A stretch of 64,000 nt of DNA from Limnanthes douglasii subsp. nivea. Its lineage: Eukaryota; Streptophyta; Magnoliopsida; Brassicales; Limnanthaceae. Position 1 is the first letter of the stretch, and each line of letters starts with the position of its first letter. The stretch lies in the NCBI GenBank assembly GCA_036936605.1, contig JAUPFV010000004.1, positions 88,438,334 to 88,502,333 on the forward strand, given 5' to 3'. The notes under the pieces were generated by a model, which searched no databases, was not told the DNA's origin, and saw only the letters and a list, made by a program, of their open reading frames with translations. A program made the position numbers and the translations under genes. Of the stretch, positions 34,092 to 46,492 are shown one piece after another.

Positions 34092-35117
34092 ATGATGAGT
34101 AAGTTTATTAAATTGGACAAATTCAAAGGCGACATTTCAAAAGATGGTAGAAGAATATGCATTTTTTGTTGACTACTCTTAAGGTTGTTTATGATCAGAG
34201 TACCCTCTCCTTAGAGATCATTAAGAATGAAACGTTCGAGCAAATAAAGAGGTGCAACAAGTCATAGAATGATGACTACATTTATTTTAGCCACATATTA
34301 AACGACATGTCTCATACTTTGTTCAATGTATGCCAAAATGTCGAATCTGCAAAAGTTGTACAAGATTCTATTGAATCGAAATATATGGCCTAAGATGCTT
34401 CAAGTATAAACTTCATGGTCAGTAATTTTATTAATTACAAAATAGTTAATTCTCGACCTACGGTGGAACAATACAATAAATTTTTAAGATTTTGGGTCAA
34501 ATCGTACAACAAAATATGAAAATGGATGGAAATATTTTGGTGTCTTCTATTATTGATAAATTTCCACCTTCATGGAATGATTTTAAACACACTATGAAAC
34601 ACAACAATGAAGAAATGACTTTAGTACAATTTCTATTTTAAGATTAGGAAGTCTCTCAGGGATCACGAAGAAATCAGTAATTCTAAGGGTAAAAACCAAG
34701 TAGGAAACCCATCTGTAAATATGGATGAAAGTAGCAAATTCTTTAAGAATGCAAATACAAAAAATGGGAATAAACAAAAGTTTAAAGGCAACAATAGCAA
34801 TAAAAATTATTCCAACCAAAATCCTAAAATGACATGTTGGAAATATGGAAAACATAGTTACTTTACGAGAGATGTTTTAGTGGGAAAACACAAAAACAAT
34901 GTTGGTCCAAGTGGGAACAATGCTGGTCTAAGTGAAAACAATGCTAGTTCACATGGATTTAAGGATCTTGAAAAAATAACAAGGTCAGATTTTATTTCAG
35001 AATTTTTTATGGTAAAAAAATCTAAAATTCAGGATGACGATGTTACATAGTGTATTTATTCAAGAGCAACAAGTCATGTATGTAAGGATCTCGGATGGTT
35101 CAGTAATTTAAATAAAG
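34092..35117 (+). pseudogene. Copia family X gag, truncated (unit A)
   Basis: Starts ATGATGAGTAAG. Frames read KLDKFKGDISKDGRR, then the central gag sequence in several frames, a knuckle-like CWKYGKHSYFTRDV (about 34837-34880, where two Cys of C-x2-C-x4-H-x4-C are changed) and the protease approach with ATSHVCKDL. It stops at the duplication junction. It is the widespread plant copia type whose gag contains a DYICRGHILN-like block (here DDYIYFSHILN-like). Many stops; not functional. Confidence 0.8.
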
Positions 35118-35251
35118 TTATAGAGTTGATTATATTCAGTATTGATTCACGAGCAACAAGTCATGTATGTAAGGATCTTGGATCTCGAATGGTTAACTTT
35201 GAATAAAGTTATAGAATATGTAATATGCTTAATATATTTGAGTTAATATAT
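35045..35251. other. Junction of the 15.5-kb tandem duplication with locally copied filler
   Basis: Unit A stops matching unit B at about 35117 and unit B starts at about 35252. In between lies a second, imperfect copy of the ~80 bases just before the junction: GAGCAACAAGTCATGTATGTAAGGATCT appears at about 35064 and 35151, and AATAAAGTTATAGA at about 35114 and 35206. Copied filler of this sort is typical of end-joining or template switching during repair. Confidence 0.65.
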
Positions 35252-37044
35252 ATAAGAATTCAAAAGTGCTTTCTCTATTTATGTATAAACTAAATATACA
35301 TTAATAATCTTATTTATTACTTGAATCTTTTTTTGTCAACATATGATGTTTTGTTGCGTCTTAATACCATAGAAATTGTATTACTTAGATATATTAGTTT
35401 ATCCCCTATCTTATTAAGTATTTACCAAAGATTCATGTCACGAATGATATATATTAACTCAAATAAACATGAGAATTTTAAATTAAATTTCCAATGACAG
35501 AAACATATTAAGCATATTACATATTCTATAACTTTTAAATATGAAAATATATTTCATTATTTACCTAAGAGAAAACATATCCATTATATTCCTAATGACA
35601 TATATAAGATTATTATTCTTTATACTATAATGTTACACTGTATTCTTTGTTTATGTCGTTTATTACAAATCTAAAATGGTTTGAGAGTGACTTTGCTGAA
35701 CCCGATTTCCTAACAAATACGATGTTTTATCTAGATACTTCATGTTAATTTGGTTCAATGAAATCTCTTTATGATATATATAACCTTATATTGTGTATGG
35801 TAAGAATATGAAACATATAATATTGAATATAAATATTATCTGATAAGACGTGTAATATCAAAAACATTCTACTAAGCTCATCTCAAAAACTTATGTCTGA
35901 ATAATTTTTAGAGTGTTCAAAATGTTTAAGAAACAAGAAAATATTTATTAACTATATTAGTTTATAGTAAAAATTGCTTACGTCTGAATGATTATTTTTT
36001 AATTAAATGGAACTTGGATTAATGAAGAAAGATAGTCCAATAAGAGGCCTTTTACAATGTAATGGTTGGGCCGGGTAAGCGAACAATAGGTAGACCCGAC
36101 TGAAAAAACAAAACAAATTAACCCAAACCTAAATCGAGACCCTCTCTTCGCAAATACAAACCCTAAATCTAGACCTTCTTCTCGCACCATAGATTTAACC
36201 ACTTTATACTCAAAGAGAAGATCGATGATCGAATGAAAAACGAATTTCAACTTCACGGAGATTCAACGTGTCAAAGAGAATGTCACCCTCGCCTTGATTT
36301 ACCTTGAAAGAATCTGGTTTGTAGAGCTTAAGAGGTATGATATAAGTTGGGTATGGTTTCCTCCTGGACATAAGGCTCTTTTTTAGTATTAAAATACAAA
36401 GAGTAGTAATCATCCAATAATGATCCCTTGATTCAGAGATGACTCCCTTCTAACACTCAATTAGAGCATCAAATGCTTGAAAGTAAGATGAAATCAGGTA
36501 TTGGACTCCTTCGTGGAGCTGAGAGAGCTTGTGTATTGCACAAACTTCCACAAGAAAGGCTTATTAGGATAATTCCTAAGTCCAAATTTCTCGAAGGCTC
36601 AACTCTAAAATAAAATCAGCAAGGTAATGAGTTTGGTTATTCCTTTTCAATTTCACTTGAAATTCATAATCTAATTTAAGAAATTTTGCAGTCCAAATCA
36701 TTCACGCATCATAAAATACCCAGCACACGATTCCACGGCCCAATGTAGGAATCACCTTATTTTTCAGAGTCCTGCAAAACAAAGAAGAATTGACCCTTTT
36801 CAAGCAATGCTTATCATCCATGTTAGTACCAAAGAAAGTCCACCAGCAACTCAGGAAAATAGTACTGGTAATTAATCTTCATTGTTAAGATATCCTAGGT
36901 TCAAACATTCTAGAAAGGTAATTGCCTTCAGCTCGTTTGGAATATAAAGATTAGAATAATTTATTTTCATTTTACACCTCAAGGTCCACTTCACAAGCCA
37001 GACCTCGGCTTGATTTTAGACCCTTGAGATGTGTAAAATAATCA

Positions 37045-37387
37045 TGGTAGGCTTAACAACCTTCTCAATTAGTGAATAATCCCTTTAATCTTATTAAGGA
37101 AATTTCCATATGCTAAGAGATTAACAAGAATAAGAGAATCAGTTTCAATTTCTAATTTATTCCAACTTGTTTTTGTGACAGATAAGGAGTCCATCCAGCA
37201 ATCCTCTGGATTCAGCCATAATAGGGCTAAGCTTTCCATATATGTTAGTAAATATTTTAATAAATTCGCCACTATGGTTCTTTATTACAATTCCACCTCC
37301 TCACTCTCTATTGCTTTGGCAGGAAACGTGAGTGTTCAATTTGAGGAAGCCAATAACAAGAACTTTCCAGCTTAGATAAACAGTCTT
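37045..37387 (-). pseudogene. LINE RNase H remnant (unit B)
   Basis: Counterpart of 22560-22900. The frame 37272-37069 reads ALLWLNPEDCWMDSLSVTKTSW then KLEIETDSLILVNLLAYG. Sequence 37388-38109 to its right is AT-rich with nothing recognised. Confidence 0.6.
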
Positions 37388-38109
37388 ATCATTCTTCTTA
37401 ACATAATTAATACAACCCATAATTTTTGCAATCCTAAAATCTTTTTTACAGTGTTTAGTTTTAAAACAATTAGCTTGATCAAGACAATATAAATGTGATT
37501 TATATAAAGAATAATAGAATTCACACTTTTCATGCTACCTTTAAATTTAGACCACTTGTTTTCTTTTCCAAATAGACCAAAATATCCAAAAGAGGAATCA
37601 TTATTCTGATATGCACCACATGCTTAGTAGACCAGAACCAAATCTTATCACGTGGGCAATGGTCATAAAATTTTCAATTTTAATTTTAAAAAGGTCAGAG
37701 TGGTTAAACACCAAATTCCCCAGGAAAATTCACAATTTTCGTATAGTAATTTTACCTTATTTTAAAATATTAGTTTTACATTTTTAAGATCTGAAACTAT
37801 ATCTAGCTGGATTATTTCCCTCACTTATTATTATTTTGTTTAAATATATACACACTAGAAGACTTTTATTATTACATGATTATTTTTTCCTCCTTGTATC
37901 AAACATTTATGATACAATATCCATTGAGTCACACAATAATTCATGAATTGCAACAAAAAAGATGGAGTAAGAAAGTTAATATCAACATCATTGAGAAGAT
38001 CAATCGTTGAAACTTTGAAACTTGGTATGCAGTAGACTTATACTACATACTATTAGATATTTTATCATTGTTTATATACATAATGAACTCTAGTTTTAAC
38101 ACTAGCGTC

Positions 38110-38475
38110 TTTATCTGATGTAGGCGGAAAACCTCCAAAATAATCTATTTAAATTTTTTAGTTTTATTTTATTTTATTTTTTATATTTTAAAAATTTATT
38201 TAACATAGAAAATTAAATCTGATTACATTCAGATTTAATATGATATTATTTTATTGTGCTTATTTTTGTTTTCATATTTTGTATTAGGGATTTGGGCGAT
38301 TCTTATTTAAGGCGCCTAAAACCTTACTTTTAAGTTAGACTTTGATGAATAAAAATTGAGAATTTTCTCTTAGTCTCTTATACTCTAACTTAGGGTCATG
38401 GTTTATATATCTTTGTTTCGTCTTCTTCTCTTGTGTTTGTCGTCGTCTATTCTATTTCATAGCTTGGTGCTACCA
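38110..38475 (+). repeat. Ty3/gypsy LTR (unit B)
   Basis: Counterpart of 23630-23982, ending TTGGTGCTACCA at 38475 and again joined to a copia LTR end. Confidence 0.6.
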
Positions 38476-38479
38476 TAAA

Positions 38480-38553
38480 TACTTTTGTTCTCTCCAATAT
38501 ATTCTTTCTTTATCCAAAAATATCCCATTAAAATCTACAATTAGTATCAGAGA
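38480..38553 (+). repeat. Truncated copia 5' LTR end plus primer-binding site (unit B)
   Basis: Bases 38480-38540 equal the copia LTR end, followed by TTAGTATCAGAGA, with the last base of the primer site changed compared with copy A. The truncation is the same as in unit A, so it arose before the duplication. Confidence 0.7.
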
Positions 38554-38567
38554 TTTGTTCGATCAAG

Positions 38568-41500
38568 ATGAACAAGTCGATTCTTATCTCTTTTGTTCCT
38601 CAATTAACAAAATAAATTATAATAAATGGAGTACTCAGATGAAGGCTCTACTAGGATCTCAAGAAGAATGGGAAATTTTTGAAAAATGTTACAATGAAGT
38701 AAAAGATGTTGAAGAATAAAAATTAACACCAACACAAAAAGAAGATCTAAGAAAATCAAGAAAGAAAGATAAAAAAAGAATTGTTTTTGATATATCAAGG
38801 AGTCGAATCATATGAAGCAGCTTGGGAAAAAATTACTTGTGCCACTTCAGCAAAACAAGCGTGGGAAATTTTGGAGAAATCATTCAAAGAAGATGAAAAG
38901 GTAAAAAGAATTCGATTACAAACTCTTAGAGGAGAATTTGAAAGTTTACAAAAAACAGCATGTGAATCCGTTTCTGATTATTGTTCACGGGTATTGTCCA
39001 TTGTGAACCAATTAAAAATATATGGGTAAACATTGGATGATATCCGTGTAATTTTTTTTTACGCTCTTTGGATTCAAGATTTGACTATATTGTGGTTGCT
39101 ATTGAAGAATCTAAAGATGTAAACATCATAACGATTGATGAATTAACTGGCTCAGTGAAAGCTCATGAAGAAAGATTAAATAAGAAAAAGAAGGAAGTAG
39201 CGTTAGATCAAGCACTAAAGTCAAACTTGTCTGTAAGTGAGAAAAAATAATATTCTACAAATCAGAGGGAAAAAAGATTATGACAATCCTTCAAGAATGG
39301 AACAAAACAATTAAAAACCAAAATTTTAGAAGCTCACAAAGAGGACGCGGAAATCAAAGAGAAAGAGGCTTCAATACTTTTGGAAGGGGTCATTATCAAA
39401 ATCAATGGAAAGAAACAAACCAAAATCATAACTTTAGAGGTTCACAAAGAGGACGTGGACGTGGAAATCAAATACGAACAGGTCACGGTCATATTGAGTG
39501 TTTTTATTGTCACAAGCCTGGTCATATGGAAAGCGATTGTTGGCACAAGGATAAATAAAAATCGAAGTTAATATGGTGAAAAATAGTCAAGAAACTTTAT
39601 TGCTTGTGATTCATGGTGGAGAGACTGATCATTTCTGGTACATAGAAAGTGGTGCTAGCAAACATATGACATGTAACAAAAGCTTATTTTCAAAATTTGA
39701 AGTTGATTGTGGAGAAGTAAAAGTAGGAGATAGAAAATCTTACAAAACTAAAGGTGTTGGTGAATTAGAATTTAAGACAAAGCAATGAAAGATTGAGAAA
39801 AATGTCTAATGTTTATTTTGTTCCTGGACTTAAAAATAATTTTTGCTTAGCGTTGTGCGTCTACTAAAGAAGGAGTATGATATTCACTTTCGTGACATGG
39901 CATGTTACTTATCATTGAATAATCAAGTTGTTGCTAAAGTTGGAGTAGTACAAAATAATATTTTCTCACTCACTCTTCAAAATTAAAATAAGTCTTGCTT
40001 GATTAGTTCTTATGAAGCAGTTGCAAAATTATGGCATGATCCATTTGGACATTTGAATTATAGAAATTTGGAGATGCTTTCAAGAAAGATGATGGTCACC
40101 GGTTTACCAAATATTAGTCGTCTCGATGATGTATGTGAAACTTGTCAGTTTGGAAAGAAACATAAAATTTCGTTTTCGTCTAAATCATCGTGGAAAGCAA
40201 AAAGACCACTGCAACTTATTCATTCAGATCTTTGTGGTCCAATGACAGTTCCATCTTTCGGAGGTAATCGTTATTTTATAACTTTTATTGATGATTACTC
40301 ACGAAAAGTTTGGGTTTATTTTGTTAGAGAAAAACCAGAGGCATTTAAAAAATTCAAAGATTTTAAAAGAAGAAGTAGAGAACTTTACTGGATTAAAAAT
40401 CTACACCTTACGGACAGATCGTGGAGGTGAGTATTTTTCAAAAAAATTTGAGAAATATTTTGCAGAGTCAGTGGCATTCGGCATGAGATGGCAGTCCGTT
40501 ATACGCCTCAGCAAAATGGTGTATCTGAAAGAAAGAACAGAACAATAATGGAGATGGCTAGATGTCTTCTTAAGAAGAAGAGGTTATCAAGAGTTTTTTT
40601 AGCTGAAGTTGTTGCCTACGCTATTTATCTTATTAACAGATCACCAAAAACAAGCTTGGAGAATCGCACGCCATATGAGATGTGGTATGGTAGAAAGCCT
40701 AATGTTCATCATCTAAGAATATTTGGTAGTGTTGCATACTCTCGTATTCTAGATGTAATGAGAAGCAAGTTAGATGACAAGTCTGAAAAATGCATCTTCG
40801 TTGGTTATAGTGAAAGAAGTAAGGCATACAAGCTATATAATCCGGTAACAAAAAAAATTCTAATAAGTCGAGATGTCCGGTTTGATGAAAATTCATTTTT
40901 TGAAGAGATGACATCTCACAAAGAACTTTTACAAATTTTTCACTTGAACTTGAAGAAAAAGAAGAGGAAAATTTTGAAAGTGTTGAAAATAATACTCCAA
41001 CAGGAAGCCCTCCTACTTCCCAAATTTTTCATCAAGTTCTTCATCTAGTCCGTTCAGAAAAATGAGAAGTATTCAGGAACTATATGATGTAACTGATTAA
41101 ATCGTGGAACACGGTGCTTGATGTTTTGCTTTCTTTGCAGGAGAAGATCCAATTTCGTTTGATGATGCATAACAAGAAAAAGTATGGAGGAAAGCTATGA
41201 ACGAAGAGATTGTCTGAATTGAAAATAATGATATATGGGAGCTTATAGATTTACCGCCGCACAAGAGTTCTATTTGGTTCAAATGGGTTTACAAGACAAA
41301 CATGAATCCAAATGGTTCCATCAATAAATACAAGAAAAAGCTAGTTTCAAAAGGATACAAACAAAAAGAAGAAGAAGATTTTACAGAGGTATTTTCTCCC
41401 GTTTCTAGACTTGAAACAGTTCGGTTACTCATATCTCTTGCTGCTCAAAATAATTAGAAGATGTTCCAAATGGATGTAAAGTCCGCATTCTTGAATGGTT

Positions 41501-42702
41501 CTCTCAAAGAAGAAGTCTATGTTGATCAACCACCTGGTTTTATTAAGAAAGGAGAAGAAGAAAAAGTTTACAAGCTAAAGAAAGCATTGTATGGGTTGAA
41601 ACAATCACCCCGAGCCTGGTACAGCCGTATCAATTCTTATTTTGAAAAATATGGATTTAAAAAATGTCAATATGAACATACTCTCTACATCAGAAGTGAT
41701 TCCGAAGGAAGATTTGTGGTGGTTAGTCTCTACATCGACGATCTTGTTTTCACATGAAACAATGTAAAAATGTTGGAAGAATTTAAACAGTCAATGATGG
41801 CAGAATTTGAGATGACAGATTTAGGAGAACTTCATCATTTTCTTGGCATTGGAATTCATCAATCTGAGAAATGAATTTTTATTTCACAAGAGAACTATGC
41901 AAAAGAAATTTTGAAAAAATTCAAGATGGAAGCTGCTAATCCAGTCACTACTCCATGAATTATAGGGATGAAGTTATCTAAAGAAGATGAAGGAAAACTT
42001 GTTAATTCAACCATGTTCCGAAGTCTGGTTTAAATCGGATGTATCTAAGTTCGACAAGGCCTGACATTGTGTATGTTGTTAGTTTGATAAGTAGATTCAT
42101 GGACAAACCTTGTTTTAACCATTGGGTGGCTGCCAAAGAATATTGTGATATGTGAAGGGAACCATTGACTATGGATTTTTTATGAAGCTAATACAAAAGT
42201 TAATCTCATTGGTTATACATATAGTGATTTAGCAGGTAGCATTGATGATAGCAAGAACACTTTTGGGTATGTGTTTCACCTTGGTAGTGGTGCAGTTTCA
42301 TGGAGCTCAAAGAAACAATCAGTTATGGCGCTTTCGACTACAGAAGGAGAATATATTGCTGCATCTTATGCAGGATGTCAATTGATTTGGTTGCGCAGAA
42401 TTTTGGAAAGTCTAAATAGAAAGCAGGTCAAGTCAACCATTTTATTTTGTGACAATAATTCTACTATTTCAGTCACAAAGGATCCAGTTCTTTATGGAAG
42501 AACAAAACACATCCGGATTCGATATCATTTTCTGAGGGAGCTCGTGAATAATGGTGATGTTCAAGTCAACTATTGCAAGATTGAAGATCAAATGGCTGAT
42601 ATCTTCACAAAGCTACAAAGTGCGCAAGTCTTCAAAGAGTATGTTAAAAGTTTGGGAATCAAGAGCAAGCTTAATTTAAGGGAGGCATTGTTAGGACAAT
42701 AA
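38568..42702 (+). pseudogene. Ty1/copia gag-pol, copy B
   Basis: Same domain order as copy A. Here the zinc knuckle CFYCHKPGHMESDCWHK (near 39500) is intact, but the protease motif reads WYIESG (about 39640-39660), replacing the catalytic Asp by Glu. The integrase core keeps RTDRGGEYF and QQNGVSERKNR, but frameshifts lie near 40375 and 40455. RT carries the shared stop at the Trp position (41458-41460), YIDD at about 41735, and a stop right after it. RNase H (42190-42700) has small indels and ends LREALLGQ. Two stops shared with copy A and private lesions in each show that the source was already dead when duplicated. Confidence 0.92.
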
Positions 42703-42947
42703 TTAATTAAGTTTGAAAATATGAATTAATTAATTTAGTTAAAATCTTTTAATAATATATTAATATATTTTTGAATAATATATATTATTCAATTAAGAAT
42801 ATATTATTCAATTGAGAATATATTCTTTAATTGATAATATATTATTTAATTTAGGAAATATATGTTTAGATTTGATTTTATATTTTAAAGAGTATTATAT
42901 TAGTAAAATATATTATTCTGTCATTAAAACAGTATAATATATTTATA

Positions 42948-42990
<43 letters not shown>

Positions 42991-43092
42991 AAAAAAAGAT
43001 GTACTAAACAAAAAGGATTAAGAAAAAAAATACTTTTGTTCTCTCTAATATTTTTCTTTCTTTCTCCAAAAATATTCCATTAAAATCTACAA
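42689..43092 (+). repeat. Copia 3' LTR, copy B
   Basis: Begins TGTTAGGACAATAATTAATT after AAGGGAGGCAT and ends AAAATCTACAA. It differs from copy A by a longer AT microsatellite (42955-42986) and small indels. Confidence 0.8.
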
Positions 43093-43104
43093 TTCCTTAC
43101 GAAG

Positions 43105-43300
43105 GAAGTCTACTCTTCCGTTCGCTGAATTGGTTGACCGTGATGAATTCGATCAGTTCCGATCGCAAATAGATGAATGGATGAATTCGTTGCGACATCA
43201 AATAAAGAAAGCGATCGGAGATATTGAAAGGTTGACCACCACCGGATTTCAAAATCGAACAATTAATTCAAAGGCGGAAGTCTTTTTCATAGGATCCAAC
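43105..43300 (+). pseudogene. Ty3/gypsy gag start (unit B)
   Basis: Open frame starting VDRDEFDQFRSQIDEWMNSL and continuing through IGDIERL without the stop seen in unit A. Same assignment as 28600-28790. Confidence 0.55.
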
Positions 43301-44166
43301 CACAACCACAACTACAATTTGGAAAAACCAAAGGGGAAGGAGATCCATCAAGTAGCTGTTGGTGACATGGAGGGTTCGCTGATACTGACCATCCACTATT
43401 TGATGAGTATGAGGCTGACTACCAAGGTGAAATTTCTTATGAAACTTGGCTGGAATTGGGAGATCCAATTTATGATGTATATGGTGATGAGGATGAAGAC
43501 GATCCGATTTATGATATATACGGCGATGAGGATGAAGATGATTGGGTAACACCAAAAAACGTCTCGTGTTCTTTCGATAAGGTAAACAATAATTCTTTTT
43601 CTAATCCTAATAACAAAAGAGGATCCAGAGCTAAGGATAAAGAATTAAAACCTCTAAAACCAAATTTTTGGTCAAAAGAAAAAAAAATTGGAAATTCAAC
43701 TACACTTGATAATTTTGGAGATTATTCGACACTGTTTTTGCCGCCACCCAAACCTCCTGAAGACACCCACACATTCTTCATCTCACCACTAATTACCATC
43801 ATGACCGACTCAATCGAACCATCTACATCGTATTCATGGCAGGAACCAGATCCAAATCTTAATCCGATTTTGCATTTGCTAATTCACCCAAGGCGCGAGC
43901 CTTTCGATCACAGACTTCTTCCAATACCCAAGCTTATTTTCAAAAACCCGACCCAAAATTTAGCACCACTCCAGAAAAATCTCGTGGCTGGTTTGAGTAG
44001 TCTTTTCGATGCAGAGGAAGAGAAGTACAATATGTTTTTTCATAGTTTCTCAAAAAAAGAAATGGAGCTGCTCTACGCTTCTCGAAAACCAAAACTCAAA
44101 TCCAAGTGTTGGGAAATTGTCACATCAACAAAACACTTCGATGAAGCAGCTATAAACACCATATAA
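43301..44166 (+). other. Acidic-repeat and Pro-rich ORF of unknown origin (unit B)
   Basis: Counterpart of 28791-29641, open from 43456 to 44166 (236 codons). It shows the two DPIYDxYGDEDEDD repeats and the LPPPKPPEDTHTFF stretch. The frame survives in both units although neighbouring pol genes are full of stops; that may only reflect base composition. Confidence 0.4.
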
Positions 44167-44309
44167 GAAGATAAGGTTGATGCAATTCAAGTTATATGTC
44201 AAGATCGTAACCTATTCGATGAAATGTCTGAGAGAGAAACTAGAAGGATTCAAACCAGGAAATAGAAAGAAGCCGGAATCAAACCAAACCCTGAGTTGGA
44301 TGCGTGTTT

Positions 44310-44430
44310 GGTATGTAATTAGATTTCGTTTAATGTTTTAGTTGATGGTTATTCTAGATTAAGTAGGATTGCGGGGAAAAGTAAATGGCTGGGTAAATTG
44401 ATAGAGAAAGGGTACAATGTTGATAGTGTT
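44310..44430 (+). pseudogene. PPR-motif gene fragment (unit B)
   Basis: Reads ISFNVLVDGYSRLSRIAG ... WLGKLIEKGYNVDS, one PPR motif, directly upstream of the ankyrin-CCCH fragment as in unit A. Confidence 0.5.
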
Positions 44431-44449
44431 GAAACATTTTTGGAGCTCG

Positions 44450-45175
44450 AGCGTCTGTTTCAGCTTCAGATTCTTGAAGTATTGAGTCTTGAACTGAACA
44501 GTTGGACAGCGAAACTAAATGATGGAATAGAGGTGGATGTTAATTTTTCATGTGTCACGGATGAAACAACTGCTCTGCATTGTGCTATTTCTGGTAGTTC
44601 ATTAAGGATTGTGGATATAGTTAGGTTGTTTCTGGATACAGGTGCAGATCGTTACATGGCTGATGCACATGGGGTTCGACCTTTTGTTGTTATTTTCGCC
44701 TCTAAAGGCTTCTCAGATATGAAAGCTTCCCTTGAATAGATTTTGAAAGATAGGTGGATCTGGCTTGCCTTTGCTTACTCCAGATATGACATTTTATCTT
44801 GCTGTTTGCAAACCCAATGACTCAGATCCTTCTTGGGTGTCAGAGAAGGAAGAATTCTCAATCGACCCATCTCTTCCGGATATTAAAAGGAACATTTACA
44901 ATACATATGAGTTTCGTATTTTTTCCGTCAAGATTCGACCTTGTTCGCGTGGTTATTCCCATGACTGTACCGAGTGTCCTTTTACTCACCCAGGTGAGAA
45001 TTCAAGAAAATGAGACCCACAAGATTTCCATTACAGTTGTGTGCCTTTCCAAGACTTCAAGAAATAGACTTGTAAGCACAGAGACATCTATGAGTATGCA
45101 CATGGGGTCCTTGAGTGTTGGGTACACCCAGCTCAGTACTAGACTCACCTTTGCAAATATGAGACGCAGACGAAT
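44450..45175 (+). pseudogene. Ankyrin-CCCH zinc-finger protein fragment (TZF type, unit B)
   Basis: Same fragment as 29930-30650 but closer to the family: [77 protein letters not shown] stop lies at 44737-44739 with a frameshift after it. The second zinc block keeps [17 protein letters not shown] with its His but has a stop after FQDFKK and Cys to Tyr and Cys to Phe changes. Dead fragment. Confidence 0.85.
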
Positions 45176-45178
45176 CTG

Positions 45179-45637
45179 ATGAGATTAGCGCAAACTATGG
45201 TACGATCATTCTGCGTTCGATTCAGTAGTTTGTGCGGCCAATCGTGGACAGAATTGTCTGAATCAGCTGAAGAAGCAGTGAGAATCACCACCATGAAATT
45301 ATCTGAAACAGGACAACCAAGTGGAGTAGTTCTTTATGGTGCTACTGGAAAGTTTTATTTAGAATGGTACTCTGATAAGCTACTGGAGGATGAAGATAGA
45401 ATCCTTTCAGCCGCAAAGGGCATCTTCCAAAGCAGTGGAGCAAAAATATCAGAGAAAGTAGCAGGTAATCACTTGCATATTAATAAAGAAACAAAATTTC
45501 AAGCAGAGGCTTCAAGACACTGCATTGAAGGTGATCCATCAAAAATGAATATCCGTAACATGCAATGGGTTCATAGGAAGGCTGGTGAGGACATAGATTC
45601 GTTTTGCGTTGCCAATAAAGACAAGTATTATGCATGA
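45179..45637 (+). pseudogene. Beta-amylase fragment within a chimeric ORF (unit B)
   Basis: A 152-codon open frame. Codons from about 45346 read [20 protein letters not shown], a KGIFQSSGAK block and SEKVAGNHLH, the conserved beta-amylase segment. Sequence before (unidentified, 45179-45345) and after (unidentified, to 45637) is unrelated to beta-amylase, so the frame is a chance or transposon-made fusion. The equivalent in unit A is also open. Confidence 0.7.
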
Positions 45638-45845
45638 CTGATTTGTAGGCTCGGTTTGTCGGGATTTTTACTATGAGTTCACCAAAAATTATTTCTTTGC
45701 TTAGGGAACTAATTTGGATCAACGGAACGACAAAAGGTCCAGCTACGAATTTTGTAGTAAAACTTGTCCAAGTTCTTTATCGATTCCAAATGTACAGATT
45801 TACAACGCTACCTGCTACATGCTTCATCAGCTACTTAGATTGCAC

Positions 45846-46120
45846 TTAAGTAGCCAATCATGGTTTTGGAATTTGATATCCCCAAGGATACAATTTGAAT
45901 CTAGGTATTAAAAACAAATAACATAGCATATATTTAATTAATAGTACTTAGTTGAATCATCACATCATATTGTTTTATCCCATTTAAGTAGTCAATCACG
46001 GTTTTGAAATTTAATATCCTAAAAGATATGATTTGAATCTAGGTCTAAAAACAAATAACATAAGCATATATTTAATCAATATTACTTAGTTGAATCATTA
46101 TACATATTGAATTAAAAACA
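45846..46120 (+). repeat. 139-bp tandem repeat, two copies (unit B)
   Basis: Copies start at about 45846 and 45985 (AAGTAG-CAATCA-GGTTTTG). Same pair as 31320-31600. Confidence 0.75.
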
Positions 46121-46449
46121 TAATATTATAGTTTTAAAACTGTTTGATGTTCATATAAATTATGTCATCATAGTAATTAGCGGAGAATTTTACAAAACGT
46201 ACAGTATATAGATTTATAGATGCACATGATTTTTGTTCATTTTACCACATGAAATCAATAAAAAATTCATTCACATCAAATATTTCATGATATGTAACGG
46301 AATATAACCATTCAATATTGAACCTCAATGGTGTATGAACACGCAGTATATTAATACATTAGCCTCATTTTAAATGGTTTATGCTAATAACCACAACCAA
46401 GATTGGTAAATTATTCTCATAAGTACAACACTAGTATGGATCAATTTTA

Positions 46450-46451
<2 letters not shown>

Positions 46452-46489
<38 letters not shown>
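46452..46489. repeat. AT microsatellite at a 2.4-kb deletion scar
   Basis: A pure (AT)n run joins sequence equivalent to 31938 of unit A with sequence equivalent to 34308. The missing part contains the 5' LTR and gag start of the family X copia. Confidence 0.75.

Positions 46490-46492
<3 letters not shown>

Larger units (their letters stand above)
19712..35117. repeat. Unit A of a ~15.5-kb tandem duplication
   Basis: From ATAAGAATTCAAAAGTG at about 19712 the sequence corresponds, in order and orientation, to unit B from about 35252. Blocks match through the LINE remnant, gypsy LTR, copia element, captured gene fragments and last copia gag. Two larger differences exist: about 1.0 kb at 20390-21430 and about 2.4 kb at 31938-34307 are absent from unit B. 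Confidence 0.9.
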
